From Micromonospora ureilytica (GTDB lineage: Bacteria; Actinomycetota; Actinomycetes; Mycobacteriales; Micromonosporaceae), in the NCBI RefSeq assembly GCF_015751765.1, contig NZ_JADOTX010000001.1, positions 4,464,001 through 4,528,000 of the forward strand: DNA of 64,000 bases, given 5' to 3'. Position numbers and translations under genes: made by a program. Under the pieces are notes generated by a model. It did no database searches and was not told the origin of the DNA. It worked only from the letters and a program-made list of their open reading frames with translations. Positions 11,586 to 21,308 of this stretch are shown piece by piece (position 1 is the first letter of the stretch; the number at the start of each line of letters is the position of its first letter).

Positions 11586-12737
11586 GTGGAGCCCGTGGAG
11601 ATCATCGAGGACGGCGTGCTGCTGCGGCCCTGGCGCGAGTCGGATGCCGAGGCCGTGCACCGAGCCTGCCAGGACCCGGACATTCAGCGCTGGACCACCG
11701 TACCGCGCCCGTACCGGCCGGAACACGCGCACGGATTTGTCACCGAGATGAGCAGGAAGTCGTGGGCCGAGGGCACCGGGGCACCGTTCGCTGTGTGTGA
11801 CCCGGGCACCGGCGAGCTGCTTGGCGCAAACGGCCTGATCTCCATCGGCAACGACCGCACCGGCGAGATCGGCTACTGGACGGCGCCCTGGGCGCGTGGT
11901 CGGGGAGTGATGGTCCGGGCCACCCGGGCGGTCGCCCGCTGGTCCTTCGACACCCTCGGGCTGCGCCGGCTCATCTGGCAGGCCGAGGTGGGCAACCACG
12001 CCTCCCGGCTGGTGGCCCTCCGGGCCGGTTTCCGGATCGACGGCCGGCTGCGGCTGCCCAAGCCGGCGCCGCACGGCGGCACGGACGGCTGGATCGGCTC
12101 GCTGCTGCCCGGCGAGGTGCCCGCCGTCGGGTCGACCGGTCCGGCCGGTCCGGGCACCCTCGCCGCCCGGCGGGCCGCCGTCTTCGGCCGCTCGCAGCCC
12201 GTTCTGTTCGCCACGACCGGGGCCGCCGAGCTGCTTCTGCGGCCCATGGAGGAGCAGGACCTGGACGCCGTGGTGCAGACCTGCCAGGACCCGGAGTCGA
12301 TCCGCTGGACGACGGTGCCGGACCCGTACGAGCGCGCCGACGCGCAGGGTTACCAGGCCCACAACCGGGACGCCTGGGCTCGGGGGGACGCCGCCGGCTT
12401 CGTGATCGCCGATTCCGACGACCGGTACGTGGGCTCGCTCGACCTGCGAATCTCCCCCACCGACGCGCTGGTGGCCGACGTCGGCTTCATGACCGCACCG
12501 GCGGCCCGGGGCCGGGGCTATCTGTCCGCCGCGTTGGTCGCGCTCAGCGCCTGGGGCTTCAGCACGTTGGGCCTGGCTCGGATCGAGTGGAAGGCGAATG
12601 TGGGCAACACCGCCTCCCGCCGCGCGGCGGAGAAGGCGGGCTTCCTGTTCGAGGGGACCGCTCGGGGCGGTGTGCAGCACCGGGGCGAACGGGTGGACGT
12701 GTGGGTCGGGGCGCTTATCGCCAAGGATCTGGGATGA
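11586..12737 (+). CDS. Double GNAT-domain N-acetyltransferase
   Basis: 383 residues from the GTG at 11586 (AGGA upstream). Two complete RimJ/RimL-type GNAT domains lie in tandem: the first near residues 5-170 (VLLRPWRESDAEAVHRACQDP, GEIGYWTAPWARGRGV), the second near 205-380 (LLLRPMEEQDLDAVVQTCQDP, DVGFMTAPAARGRGY). Both keep the RGRG-type acetyl-CoA pyrophosphate loop, so both may be active. The substrate cannot be told; protein N-termini or small amines are typical for the family. The stop overlaps the next start as ATGA, so the two genes are translationally coupled. Confidence 0.88.
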   Translation: MEPVEIIEDGVLLRPWRESDAEAVHRACQDPDIQRWTTVPRPYRPEHAHGFVTEMSRKSWAEGTGAPFAVCDPGTGELLGANGLISIGNDRTGEIGYWTAPWARGRGVMVRATRAVARWSFDTLGLRRLIWQAEVGNHASRLVALRAGFRIDGRLRLPKPAPHGGTDGWIGSLLPGEVPAVGSTGPAGPGTLAARRAAVFGRSQPVLFATTGAAELLLRPMEEQDLDAVVQTCQDPESIRWTTVPDPYERADAQGYQAHNRDAWARGDAAGFVIADSDDRYVGSLDLRISPTDALVADVGFMTAPAARGRGYLSAALVALSAWGFSTLGLARIEWKANVGNTASRRAAEKAGFLFEGTARGGVQHRGERVDVWVGALIAKDLG

Positions 12738-13846
12738 CTCCGCTGCCGGTGGTCGAGGCGTACGGGGTGCGGCTGCGCCCGTTTCGCGCGGAGGACAGCG
12801 CCGACGTGGTGGACGGGTGCGCGGATCCGCTGACTCAACGGTTCGTGTCGAACCTGCCGATGCCGTACACCGAGACCGATGCCCGGTGGTGGATCGGCGT
12901 CGGCGCCCCGGCGGCCTGGACCGGCGGCGGCGCGGCGTACGCCGTCGCGGACCCCGCCACCGATCGGCTGCTCGGTGCCGTGGGGCTGAACAACCCGGTG
13001 CCCGCCCGAGGTCAGCTGGAGATCGGCTACTGGATGCGGCCGGCGGCGCGCGGACGCGGACTGGCCACGGCGGCGACTCGCGCGCTGAGCGAGCACGCGT
13101 TCGCCACCGGGACGGCCCGACTGGAGCTGCTCACCGAACCGGACAACGGCCCGAGCCAACGGGTCGCGCTGGCCGCCGGCTTCCGCTACGAGGGTCTGCG
13201 CCGGTCGGCCGGCGCGTCCCGCGACGCGGGCCGGCACGATCTGCTGGCCTGGGTACGCGTCGACGGTGATCCGCCCGGCCCGGCCACCCGGCTGCTGCCC
13301 GACCTGCCCGCAGGGGTGCTCACCGATCAGGTGGTGGCGCTGCGCCCGCTCGCGCCGGACGACGCGGCGCTGATGTACCGGCTGCACAGCCGACCCGAGG
13401 TGGTGGCCAACCAGGCGCCGCCGGTGCCGCCGACGCGCGAGGCGATGGAGCGGCGTTGTCGACTGGCGCAGAGCGGATGGCTGACCGGCGAGATCGCCCG
13501 GCTGCTGATCACGGACGTGGCCAGCGGGGAGCCGGTGGGCAGTTGCGGCTTGTCGTACACCGATGTGGCCGCTGGCGAGGCGTCGGTCGGCTACGCGTTG
13601 CTGCCCGAGTGGCGCGGCCGGGGGTACGCGACGCGGGCGGTCCGGTTGCTCGCGGCCTGGGCGTTCGGCCCGGCCGGTATCGCCCGGCTGTCGGCCGGGA
13701 CGGTGCCGGACAACACCGCGTCGCACCGGGTGCTGGAGCGGGTCGGCTTTCGGCGCGAGTCGGTTCAGCGCGGCCGGCTGCCCGGGCTGGCCGGCGCCCG
13801 CCTGGACGATCTGACCTTCGCGCTGCTCCCCGTCGACCTCCGCTGA
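12734..13846 (+). CDS. Second double GNAT-domain N-acetyltransferase
   Basis: 370 residues, starting at the ATG that overlaps the previous stop. It again has two GNAT domains, near 5-180 (VRLRPFRAEDSADVVDGC, EIGYWMRPAARGRGLATAA) and 195-365 (VALRPLAPDDAALMYRL, SVGYALLPEWRGRGYATRA). Together with its partner this gives four acetyl-CoA binding loops in one operon. The first domain's CADPLTQRFVSNLPMPYTE parallels CQDPESIRWTTVPDPYE in the previous gene, so the four domains probably arose by duplication. The target is unknown. Confidence 0.88.
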   Translation: MTPLPVVEAYGVRLRPFRAEDSADVVDGCADPLTQRFVSNLPMPYTETDARWWIGVGAPAAWTGGGAAYAVADPATDRLLGAVGLNNPVPARGQLEIGYWMRPAARGRGLATAATRALSEHAFATGTARLELLTEPDNGPSQRVALAAGFRYEGLRRSAGASRDAGRHDLLAWVRVDGDPPGPATRLLPDLPAGVLTDQVVALRPLAPDDAALMYRLHSRPEVVANQAPPVPPTREAMERRCRLAQSGWLTGEIARLLITDVASGEPVGSCGLSYTDVAAGEASVGYALLPEWRGRGYATRAVRLLAAWAFGPAGIARLSAGTVPDNTASHRVLERVGFRRESVQRGRLPGLAGARLDDLTFALLPVDLR

Positions 13847-13848
13847 CA

Positions 13849-13893
13849 GATCATGGAGTTGTGGTGGGCGTTCCCCACCACAACTCCATGATC
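13849..13893. terminator. Perfect 20-bp palindrome between GNAT gene and hpf (family 2 copy 1)
   Basis: GATCATGGAGTTGTGGTGGG is followed, after a 5-base loop, by its exact reverse complement. It sits between two converging genes and can serve as a bidirectional terminator. The outer GATCATG-AGTT sequence recurs in the palindrome at 61050-61110, so it also belongs to a dispersed repeat family. Confidence 0.8.
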
Positions 13894-13905
13894 GACGTGG
13901 GTCGG

Positions 13906-14547
13906 CTACCTGTCAGTGGCGAGGGAGATGATGCCGTAGTCGTACGCGTGACGCCGGTAGACGACGCTGGGGCGGCCGGACTCCTTGTCCTGGAAAAGGT
14001 AGAAGTCGTGGCCGACAAGTTCCATCTCGAACAGCGCGTCGTCGATGGTCATCGGCTCCGCCGGGTGCACCTTCTCCCGGGCGATGTGCCACGGCTGGTC
14101 GTCGTGATCCTCTTCGACCCGCTCCGCGACGGCGGTGCCGGCGCGGGCGCCGTCGCTCGGTGCGCTCAGCGCGCTGGGCACCAGGTCCGCGACCGGCAGG
14201 CCCGCGGTGGCTTCGGCGACGGAGATCGGCGCGTGCCGACCCCGGTGTACGCGGCGGCGGTCGGCCGCCCGGCGCAGCCGGGTGTCGAGCTTCGCGATGG
14301 CCGCGTCGAGCGCGCTGTAGAAGTCGTTCGTGCATGCCTCGGCCCGCATCACCGGGCCCCGGGAAACGCAGGTGATCTCCACCCGCTGGCAGTGGTCGGC
14401 TTGGCGCGGATTGCGCTCGTGAAACAGCTCGACATCGACGCGAATAAGTTTGTGGTCGTAGCGTTCGATCTTCGCGAGTTTCTCGGCTACGTGTACCCGG
14501 TAATGGTCCGGCACTTCGACGTTTCGGCCCTTGACCACGATGTCCAC
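13906..14547 (-). CDS. hpf: Ribosome hibernation-promoting factor, long form
   Basis: Binds 30S subunits in stationary phase and joins ribosomes into inactive 100S dimers. 213 residues, the long HPF form. The N-terminal S30AE domain (about 1-100) begins MDIVVKGRNVEVPDHYR and contains ALDAAIAKLDTRLRR. A variable linker leads to the C-terminal dimerisation domain (about 155-205) with PMTIDDALFEMELVGHDFYLFQ and VVYRRHAYDYG. The start is GTG with GGGAGG 4 bases upstream. A 245-bp gap from comF suggests its own promoter. Confidence 0.95.
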   Translation of the reverse strand: MDIVVKGRNVEVPDHYRVHVAEKLAKIERYDHKLIRVDVELFHERNPRQADHCQRVEITCVSRGPVMRAEACTNDFYSALDAAIAKLDTRLRRAADRRRVHRGRHAPISVAEATAGLPVADLVPSALSAPSDGARAGTAVAERVEEDHDDQPWHIAREKVHPAEPMTIDDALFEMELVGHDFYLFQDKESGRPSVVYRRHAYDYGIISLATDR

Positions 14548-14792
14548 GTGACCTCCCTTGTTCGGACGGTCTTCGATCCGGTTACCCGGCCGCGCGCCGT
14601 GGGGAGACCCGCTGGCGTCGACCGGTTGGTACGGCTACGCCTCCTCTCACCGCCAGGGGCGGTTGGAACGACCTCCTACCCCCGACAGCGAAACGCTAAC
14701 TCCTGTTTGCCCGGCAGTCACCCCATGTTGCCGAGACGACCCAGGATTTTTCGCAGCTCATACACCAACGGGTGAAACGGAAACACGATGGG

Positions 14793-15500
14793 TTACGACT
14801 GGTGTCTTTTCTCGGTCGCCGCGAGCACCGCCGCGACGCTGGGTGCCCATCCCGTCGCGGTCAGCACCCTGCTCGCGGCGGCGAGGGTGACGCCGGTGGT
14901 GACGATGTCGTCGAGCAGCACCACGACCGGCGCCGCGCCCGCGGCACCGGCCCGGACCGGTCCGGCCGAGCGGGGCTGGAAGGCCGCCTCGGCCGCCGTG
15001 GCCCGCCCAGCGCTGTCCAGGGTGACCGAGTCGGGCCGGGGCAGCGCCCGCAGCGGACGGTGCACCCGCACCGCCCAACCGCCCCGGTTGAGCCGGGCCG
15101 CGCAGTGCCGGGCCAGCCGGTCGAGGTGGTCCCCATAGCGGGACCGGGCCGCCGCCGCGGTGTCCGGGACCGGAACCAACGCCAACGGACGAGCCCCGCC
15201 GACGGCCACCGCGACGACCTCGGCGAGCAGGGCGCCGAGCGGGCGGGCCAACCCGTGTCGGCCGTGTTCCTTGTACGCCAGCAGGGCCTCACGCAGTGGA
15301 CCCGAGTACGGGCCGAGCGCGACGCAGGACGGCAGGCCCGGCGGGGCGGGGGTGGGACGGACCGCCCGTGGCCGCAACTCGCCCAGCGTCGCGACGCAGG
15401 CGGGGCAGACCCCGTGCCGCAGGCCGGGTCGGCGCTCCCGACAACCGGCGCAGTCGGCGGGCAGCACCAGGTCGGCGAGGTCCGCCCAGAGCCCACTCAC
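14793..15500 (-). CDS. ComF-family phosphoribosyltransferase-like protein
   Basis: 235 residues. An N-terminal zinc finger (CAGCRERRPGLRHGVCPAC) precedes a type I phosphoribosyltransferase fold with the PRPP loop VVVLLDDIVTTGVTL near the C-terminus. ComF is needed for DNA uptake in naturally competent bacteria; its role in actinomycetes is not established. The start is GTG, 4 bp after the lpqB stop, so it is the last gene of the mtrA-mtrB-lpqB operon, the same linkage as in mycobacteria. Confidence 0.88.
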   Translation of the reverse strand: MSGLWADLADLVLPADCAGCRERRPGLRHGVCPACVATLGELRPRAVRPTPAPPGLPSCVALGPYSGPLREALLAYKEHGRHGLARPLGALLAEVVAVAVGGARPLALVPVPDTAAAARSRYGDHLDRLARHCAARLNRGGWAVRVHRPLRALPRPDSVTLDSAGRATAAEAAFQPRSAGPVRAGAAGAAPVVVLLDDIVTTGVTLAAASRVLTATGWAPSVAAVLAATEKRHQS

Positions 15501-15504
15501 CGTG

Positions 15505-17322
15505 TCAGTAGAGGAAGAACGGCGCCGTCGGGTTACTCGGGCGCACGCCGGCCGGCACCGGGGCGATGTCGCGTACCCGGCCGGGCTCGATCCGTTCGAA
15601 CGGGCTGCTGCGGTAGGCCACCCCGTTCGCCTCGTACATGTAGGCCCCGGTGGGGGCCCGCATGCCGCGGTTGCTCGGGTACGCGGTGAGGTGGTTGACC
15701 TTGGCGCCGAGGTCGGTCCTCAACGGCGTCTCCAGGGCGCCGTCGACGCTGATCTCGTAGATCGCCGGCTGGCCGACCGATCCCGCCACCACCAGCTGAT
15801 CCTCCCGGCCCCAGTCGACCGCCGTGGGGTTGGTCAGCGAGGTGACCAGCTCTCGGGGCGGGCTGATGGAGACCCCGGCGCCGTCGAGGTTGACCGCGGC
15901 GACGTAGAGACGGCCGCCGACGATCAGCGCGACCCGCTGGCCGTCCAACGCGGCGGCCACCGCCGTGACCTCGGCGGAGGGCAGGTTGAGCGGCACCGGG
16001 AACATCCGGGCCGTCTCGTCGAACCGGTAGAGCTGCCCGTCGGCCACCACCAGGCCCCGGCCGGGGCGGGAGTCGACCGTACGCAGCCAGACCGGCCGGC
16101 TGATCGAGGAGTACTCGGCACCGCTGCGGTTGAACACGGAGACCGGATCGGCACCCGTGCCCACGGCGAGTCGGTACCGGTTCTTGCTGGTGCCGGTGAC
16201 CACCATCGCGGCGAGGATCCGCCGGTCCTTGGCCAGCCCGAGGCTTGCCGAGACGACGTTGTGGTTGGCCTCGGGCGCCAACGGCACCGTGCCGCTGGGC
16301 TCGCCTTCGAAGTCGAGTGGGTGGATCACGCCGTCGTACACGCCGTACCGCTGTGGGCTGGCGACATGCGGGTAGAGCGTCTGGGACTCTCGTCGCTCGG
16401 CCAGGTCCACCACGGGTTGCGCGTTGTTGCGGATCTTCAACTCCAGCTGGCCGGGCAGGTCCCCCAACGACCAGGCGATCTGCGTGATCACCTGGTCGAT
16501 CCTGGTCTGGTCGTCACCGGACATGTCCAGGTTGACCTCCCACCGACCGTTGCCGCCGGTGGCGTTGTTGATCAGCTCGGTGCGGTCCGGTAGCCCGACG
16601 ACTGCCGGGCGCAGCCAGTCGGAAGGACCGCCGACCAGCCACTTCACCACCTCGTTGACCCGCCGCTCGACCGGCACCGCCTGCGGCCGGTAGCGCTGGT
16701 CGGGCACGAGGCGGGTGCGGTCCGAACTCCAGAAGTAGATTGTCTCGTCCTGGTAATATTGTCGAAGGGCGGTGTCGTTGAGCAGCAGCACGTTTGGCGG
16801 GTTGATGATGTACAGGCCGGCCCGATCATCGTTGATGCCGCCGTTGACCGACGCGCTGCGCACGCCGAACTCGTACTCCGTCTCGGTCGCCACCGGCGGG
16901 GCCAGGGTGCCGTTGGCCCGCAGCACACCTATCTGCTGCACGGCGATCTTCACGGTCGTGGTCAAGTCAGTGTTGAGGGTGTAGACCGCCTCGCGCAGCC
17001 GGATCACGTTCAGCGCGACCTCGCTGCCCTTCTTGTCCTGTAGGCGGATCTTGTCCTCCGGGGCGATGAACGCCTTGACCCGCTCGTACGCCCGATCCGG
17101 CTCGCCGGCGGCGGCGGACAGGAAGTTGCGGACGAACGTCTCGTTGACGCTCCCGCTGGCCGTCCGCGTCGGTGGCTCACTGCCCCGGCTGATCACGCCG
17201 GCCTCGGTCGCGGCACCGCCCTTGCCGTCCACCCGCACGTCGGATGCCGCCGGGATGCTACAGCCGGCGCCCAGCAGCACCAGCACACCAAAGGCCCCGA
17301 GGAGCAGCGTCGGCCGTCTCAC
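15505..17322 (-). CDS. lpqB: Lipoprotein LpqB, MtrAB-associated
   Basis: Membrane-anchored lipoprotein that modulates the MtrB sensor kinase. 605 residues from the GTG at 17322, whose GTGA overlaps the mtrB stop; a longer in-frame extension is antisense to nothing useful and lies inside mtrB. The signal peptide ends in the lipobox LLGAGCS. A GerMN-type domain occupies the middle (near DETIYFWSSDRTRLVP and VNEVVKWLVGGPSDWL). A beta-propeller-like C-terminal half follows and the protein ends NPTAPFFLY. Family and operon context both fit. Confidence 0.93.
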   Translation of the reverse strand: MRRPTLLLGAFGVLVLLGAGCSIPAASDVRVDGKGGAATEAGVISRGSEPPTRTASGSVNETFVRNFLSAAAGEPDRAYERVKAFIAPEDKIRLQDKKGSEVALNVIRLREAVYTLNTDLTTTVKIAVQQIGVLRANGTLAPPVATETEYEFGVRSASVNGGINDDRAGLYIINPPNVLLLNDTALRQYYQDETIYFWSSDRTRLVPDQRYRPQAVPVERRVNEVVKWLVGGPSDWLRPAVVGLPDRTELINNATGGNGRWEVNLDMSGDDQTRIDQVITQIAWSLGDLPGQLELKIRNNAQPVVDLAERRESQTLYPHVASPQRYGVYDGVIHPLDFEGEPSGTVPLAPEANHNVVSASLGLAKDRRILAAMVVTGTSKNRYRLAVGTGADPVSVFNRSGAEYSSISRPVWLRTVDSRPGRGLVVADGQLYRFDETARMFPVPLNLPSAEVTAVAAALDGQRVALIVGGRLYVAAVNLDGAGVSISPPRELVTSLTNPTAVDWGREDQLVVAGSVGQPAIYEISVDGALETPLRTDLGAKVNHLTAYPSNRGMRAPTGAYMYEANGVAYRSSPFERIEPGRVRDIAPVPAGVRPSNPTAPFFLY

Positions 17323-19076
17323 GAGCGCACCTCCGTCCGCTGCCCGTCCCCGGCCGGAGCCGGGCCGATCGCCAGTGCCCCGCCGGTGCCGGGACCGATG
17401 GCCAGTGGGCCGCCGTCGCGCGGGCCCCCGAACGGCAGCGCGGCGTCGGCCGGCACCAGCCGCAGCGGCGAGGTGGTCAGCCGGTCGCCCGCGCGGGCCG
17501 GCAGGGTGAGCCGGAACTGCGCGCCCTGCCCGGGAGCACCCCACGCCTCCAGCCAGCCGCCGTGCAGCCGCGCGTCCTCCAGGCTGATCGACAGGCCAAG
17601 CCCGGTGCCACCGGTCTGCCGAGCCCGGGACGGGTCCGCCCGCCAGAACCTGTTGAACACCAACTTCTCCTCGCCCACCTTCAGCCCCACACCGTGGTCG
17701 CGGACGGTGATCGCCACGGCGGTCTCGTCGATGCCGAGGGTGATCAACACCGGGCGCGCCTCGCCGTGCTCGACAGCGTTGCCGACCAGGTTGCGCAACA
17801 CCCGCTCGACCCGGCGCGGGTCGACCTCGGCGATCACCGGAGTGCCCGGCAGGTCGAGTTCGATGGGTACGCCCACCCGCTCGGCCAGGCCGGCCAGCCG
17901 GTCGACCACCCGGTGCACCACCGGCACCAGGTCGGTCGGCTCGGAATCCAGCATGGCGAAACCCGCGTCGAACCGACTGATCTCCAGCAGGTCGGTGAGC
18001 AGCTCCTCGAATCGGTCCAGTTCGGCTTGGAGCAGTTCGGCGCTACGGGCGACCGCCGGGTCGAACTCGTCGCGCTCGGCGAAGATCAGGTCAGCGGCCA
18101 TCCGAACCGTGGTCAGCGGGGTACGCAGCTCGTGGGAGACGTCCGAGGTGAAACGGCGCTGCAACCGGGACATCTCTTCCAGGCGCAGGATCTGCCGTTG
18201 CAGGTTGGTGGCCATCTGGTTGAACGACGCGGCGAGCAGGGCCAGGTCGTCCTCGCCGTTGACCACCATCCGCTGGTCGAGAAGGCCCGCGGAGAGCCGC
18301 TGGGCGGTCCGTGCGGCGACCCGGACCGGGTTGACCACCAGCCGGGTGACAAGCGCCGCGAGCAACCCGAGCAGGATCACCAGCGCCACCCCGGTGGCCA
18401 CCACTGTGGCTCGGGCGTCGGCGGCGGTGACGTCCTGCCGGCCCAGCGGCACCAGGTAGTAGAGCTCGATCTGGCCGAAGCGGGTGGGCACCGGCGAGCC
18501 GTAGACCAGGTATTTGGTGGTCTCGCCGGTGAGTCGCCCGGTGCGGATCTGGCTGGCCACCTTGCCGTCGGCGATCGCGGCCCGCAGCTCGGGGCTGATC
18601 AGCGGCTGGACGTTCGCCGACGGGGAGGTGCGCGTCTGGATGTCGGCGGGATAGTCGTCGGCGAGAATCGCCACCACCACCCCGCTGGTCTGCTGGGGGT
18701 CGCCACCGGCCAGGTAGTTGACAGTGCCGTCGATGGTCTCCTGGAGCTGCGCCTCCTGCGGCTGCCCGTAGAAGGACACCTGCTTGGCCGCGTAGCTGGC
18801 ACCGGTGGTCACCCGCTGCCGGACGTCGCTGCGAGCGCTGTCGAGCAGGATCGTGGTGATCTTGTCAGCGATCAGGAACGCGAACCCGCCGACCAGCAGG
18901 CTGGACGCGACGAGCGTGATGGTCACGACCCGGACCTGGAGCGAGCGGCGCCAGGTCTGGTGTGCCCGACCCACCACCCGGGCGACCCGCCCGCTCCACG
19001 CACGCCAGAACTCCCCGCCGGCGCTGGGCCGGTGGGTAGCCGTACTCGGGGAGGGTGGGGGCGGCGAGGTCGACAC
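17319..19076 (-). CDS. mtrB: Sensor histidine kinase MtrB
   Basis: Membrane sensor of the MtrAB two-component system, which controls cell-wall remodelling and division genes in actinobacteria. 585 residues. A membrane segment at about 49-70 precedes an extracytoplasmic domain of about 150 residues, then a second membrane helix near 220-245 and a HAMP domain. The phospho-acceptor His lies in DVSHELRTPL. ATP-binding boxes are NLVGNAVEHG and GGTGLGLSIS. A Pro/Gly-rich tail of about 60 residues follows. The start is GTG without a good ribosome site, 12 bp after mtrA; the exact start is uncertain. Confidence 0.95.
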   Translation of the reverse strand: MSTSPPPPSPSTATHRPSAGGEFWRAWSGRVARVVGRAHQTWRRSLQVRVVTITLVASSLLVGGFAFLIADKITTILLDSARSDVRQRVTTGASYAAKQVSFYGQPQEAQLQETIDGTVNYLAGGDPQQTSGVVVAILADDYPADIQTRTSPSANVQPLISPELRAAIADGKVASQIRTGRLTGETTKYLVYGSPVPTRFGQIELYYLVPLGRQDVTAADARATVVATGVALVILLGLLAALVTRLVVNPVRVAARTAQRLSAGLLDQRMVVNGEDDLALLAASFNQMATNLQRQILRLEEMSRLQRRFTSDVSHELRTPLTTVRMAADLIFAERDEFDPAVARSAELLQAELDRFEELLTDLLEISRFDAGFAMLDSEPTDLVPVVHRVVDRLAGLAERVGVPIELDLPGTPVIAEVDPRRVERVLRNLVGNAVEHGEARPVLITLGIDETAVAITVRDHGVGLKVGEEKLVFNRFWRADPSRARQTGGTGLGLSISLEDARLHGGWLEAWGAPGQGAQFRLTLPARAGDRLTTSPLRLVPADAALPFGGPRDGGPLAIGPGTGGALAIGPAPAGDGQRTEVRS

Positions 19077-19088
19077 AGTGCGACCAGG

Positions 19089-19778
19089 CTATCCGGTCCC
19101 CGCCTTGTAGCCCACGCCCCGCACGGTGAGGATGATTTCCGGTCGCTCCGGGTCCGGCTCGATCTTGGCCCGCAACCGCTGGACGTGCACGTTGACCAGC
19201 CGGGTGTCGGCCGCGTGCCGGTAGCCCCAGACCTGCTCGAGCAGCACCTCGCGGGTGAAGACCTGACGTGGCTTGCGGGCGAGCGCGACCAACAGGTCGA
19301 ACTCCAGCGGAGTCAGCTTCACCTCCTCGTCGTTGCGGCTCACGGTGTGCGCGGGCACGTCGATGGTGATCTGGTTGTCGGGCGGCCCGATGGTGAGCAT
19401 CTCGGGGGCCACGTCCTCGCCTCGGCGCAGTCGGGCCCGCATTCGGGCCACCAACTCCTTGGGCTTGAACGGCTTGACCACGTAGTCGTCGGCGCCGGAC
19501 TCCAGGCCGAGCACGACGTCCACGGTGTCGCTCTTGGCGGTCAGCATGACGATGGGCACGCCGGACTCCGCCCGGATCGACCGGGCCACGTCGATACCGC
19601 TCATACCGGGAAGCATCAGATCAAGCAGCACGATATCGGGACGGCTGTCACGAAAGGCGGCCAACGCCCGCTCGCCGTCCGCCACAAACGAGGGCAGGAA
19701 ACCCTCGCTGCGCAGCACGATGCCGAGCATCTCGGCGAGCGCGGGGTCGTCGTCGACCACCAGTACGCGGGCTCTCAT
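19089..19778 (-). CDS. mtrA: DNA-binding response regulator MtrA
   Basis: OmpR/PhoB-type regulator paired with MtrB. 229 residues. Receiver domain: acidic pair DD at 9-10, phospho-acceptor Asp53 in VLLDLMLPG, Lys102 in VVKPFKPKE. The C-terminal winged helix contains TPLEFDLLVALARKP and DTRLVNVHVQRLRAKIEPDP. An ATG start is preceded within 15 bases by AT-rich AATATTAAT, which stands out in this GC-rich DNA and may be the -10 region. It heads the mtrA-mtrB-lpqB-comF operon. Confidence 0.97.
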   Translation of the reverse strand: MRARVLVVDDDPALAEMLGIVLRSEGFLPSFVADGERALAAFRDSRPDIVLLDLMLPGMSGIDVARSIRAESGVPIVMLTAKSDTVDVVLGLESGADDYVVKPFKPKELVARMRARLRRGEDVAPEMLTIGPPDNQITIDVPAHTVSRNDEEVKLTPLEFDLLVALARKPRQVFTREVLLEQVWGYRHAADTRLVNVHVQRLRAKIEPDPERPEIILTVRGVGYKAGTG

Positions 19779-20005
19779 GGGATTAATATTGCATCCTCAT
19801 TCAGTTCGGTGGGACCGGCGTCCGCCGGTAACGCTTCGCGCCGCCGTCAAAACCGGCTGTCCGCGGTCCGCGGCGGCGGCGCCACGTGCTGCGGTGCCTG
19901 GCCACGGATGGGCCGTGGGCCAGGCTGCCACCATGATCCCCCTTCGGCGCCGCCCGGCGCCACCGCAAGCCGGGCCGATCCGACTGTCGCCCATCCGGAC
20001 GACAG

Positions 20006-21304
20006 TCAGCCGAACAGCCGACGCCCCCAGTGATCCCCACCGTCGCGTACCCCGGGTGGGCAGGCGAACACCCCGCTGGAGACGTGTCGCAGATATTCGT
20101 TCATCACATCGTGCCGTGCCAACTGGGTCTGGATGGGCACGAACTGGCGGCGTGGATCGCGCTGGTAGGCGATGAAGAAGAGGCCCGCGTCGAGCCGCCC
20201 GAGGCCGTCCGAGCCGTCGACGAAGTTGTAACCCCGGCGCAGCAGCTGGGCGCCGCTGTTCCGACTCGGGTGGGCCAGCGCGACATGGGCGTGCTCGGCG
20301 ATCACCGGCTTCCCGTCCGCGCCGCGCGCGGCGAAGTCGGGCTCGTCGAACTCGTCGCTCCGACCCAGTGGCGCGCCGCTGCCCTTGGTCCGGCCGACGA
20401 TCTCCTCCTGCTCGGCGAGGGAGGTCCGGTCCCAGGTCTCCACCAGCATCCGGATCTTGCGGGTGACCAGGTACGAGCCTCCGGCCATCCAGTCCGGCCC
20501 GTCGCCCGGCTGCACCCACAACTGCTCGCGCAGCAGGTGGGTGTCCTCGGCCTTGAGGTTGGCCGTGCCGTCCTTGAACCCGAAGAGGTTGCGCGCGGTG
20601 GCCTGCTCCCGCGAGGTCGACGAGGTACGGCCGAAGCCGAGCTGCGACCAGCGGACACTCACCACGCCCATGCCGAGCCGGGCCAGGTTGCGGATCGCGT
20701 GCACCGCCACCTGCGGGTCGTTGGCGCAGGCCTGGACGCAGAGGTCGCCGCCGGAGAGCTGCGGCTGCAACGCGTCGCCGGGGAAATTCGGCAACTCGGC
20801 AAGGGCGGCGGGCCGCCGATCGGCGAGGCCGAAGCGGTCCCGCCCGTCGGCGTCGCGGAACAGCGTCGGCCCGAAACCGATGGTGAGCGTGAGCTGCGAG
20901 GGAGGCAGGCCGAGCGCCTCGCCGGTGTCATCCGGTGGGGCCTCCGGCATCCCGCCGACCGCGCCCAGCACCCCGGCGTCACGCCCCGCGGTCATCCGGG
21001 CGGCGGCGGCCGTCCACTCCTCCAGCAGTTCGACCAGCCGGGCCCGGTCCTTGGTGATCACGTCGAAGGCCACGAAGTGCAGCCGGTCCTGCGCCGGCGT
21101 GACGATGCCGGCCTGGTGCTCACCGTGAAACGGCACCGCCCCGGCCGGGTGGTCGCCCGCCTCGGCCGGGCCGTGGGAGCCGTTCAGCAGCGCCCCCGCG
21201 CCGGCCGCCACCCCGGCGACCCCGGCCACCCCGGCGCCGGCCAGTGTGATCGCCCGGCGCCGGGTCAACCTGCTCCCGCTCATCGAATCGACTCTTTCCG
21301 TCAT
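20006..21304 (-). CDS. efeB: Deferrochelatase/peroxidase EfeB (DyP-type)
   Basis: Heme-dependent DyP peroxidase exported by the Tat pathway, a component of the EfeUOB ferrous/ferric iron importer. 432 residues. The twin-arginine signal is TRRRAITLAGAG. The DyP GxxDG motif is GFKDGTAN, and a candidate heme-ligand His lies in EHAHVALAHPSRN. It starts 4 bp after the efeO stop; a second ATG at 21283 is an alternative. Third gene of an efeU-efeO-efeB operon behind iron-box-like sites. Confidence 0.94.
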   Translation of the reverse strand: MTERVDSMSGSRLTRRRAITLAGAGVAGVAGVAAGAGALLNGSHGPAEAGDHPAGAVPFHGEHQAGIVTPAQDRLHFVAFDVITKDRARLVELLEEWTAAAARMTAGRDAGVLGAVGGMPEAPPDDTGEALGLPPSQLTLTIGFGPTLFRDADGRDRFGLADRRPAALAELPNFPGDALQPQLSGGDLCVQACANDPQVAVHAIRNLARLGMGVVSVRWSQLGFGRTSSTSREQATARNLFGFKDGTANLKAEDTHLLREQLWVQPGDGPDWMAGGSYLVTRKIRMLVETWDRTSLAEQEEIVGRTKGSGAPLGRSDEFDEPDFAARGADGKPVIAEHAHVALAHPSRNSGAQLLRRGYNFVDGSDGLGRLDAGLFFIAYQRDPRRQFVPIQTQLARHDVMNEYLRHVSSGVFACPPGVRDGGDHWGRRLFG

Positions 21305-21308
21305 CCGG

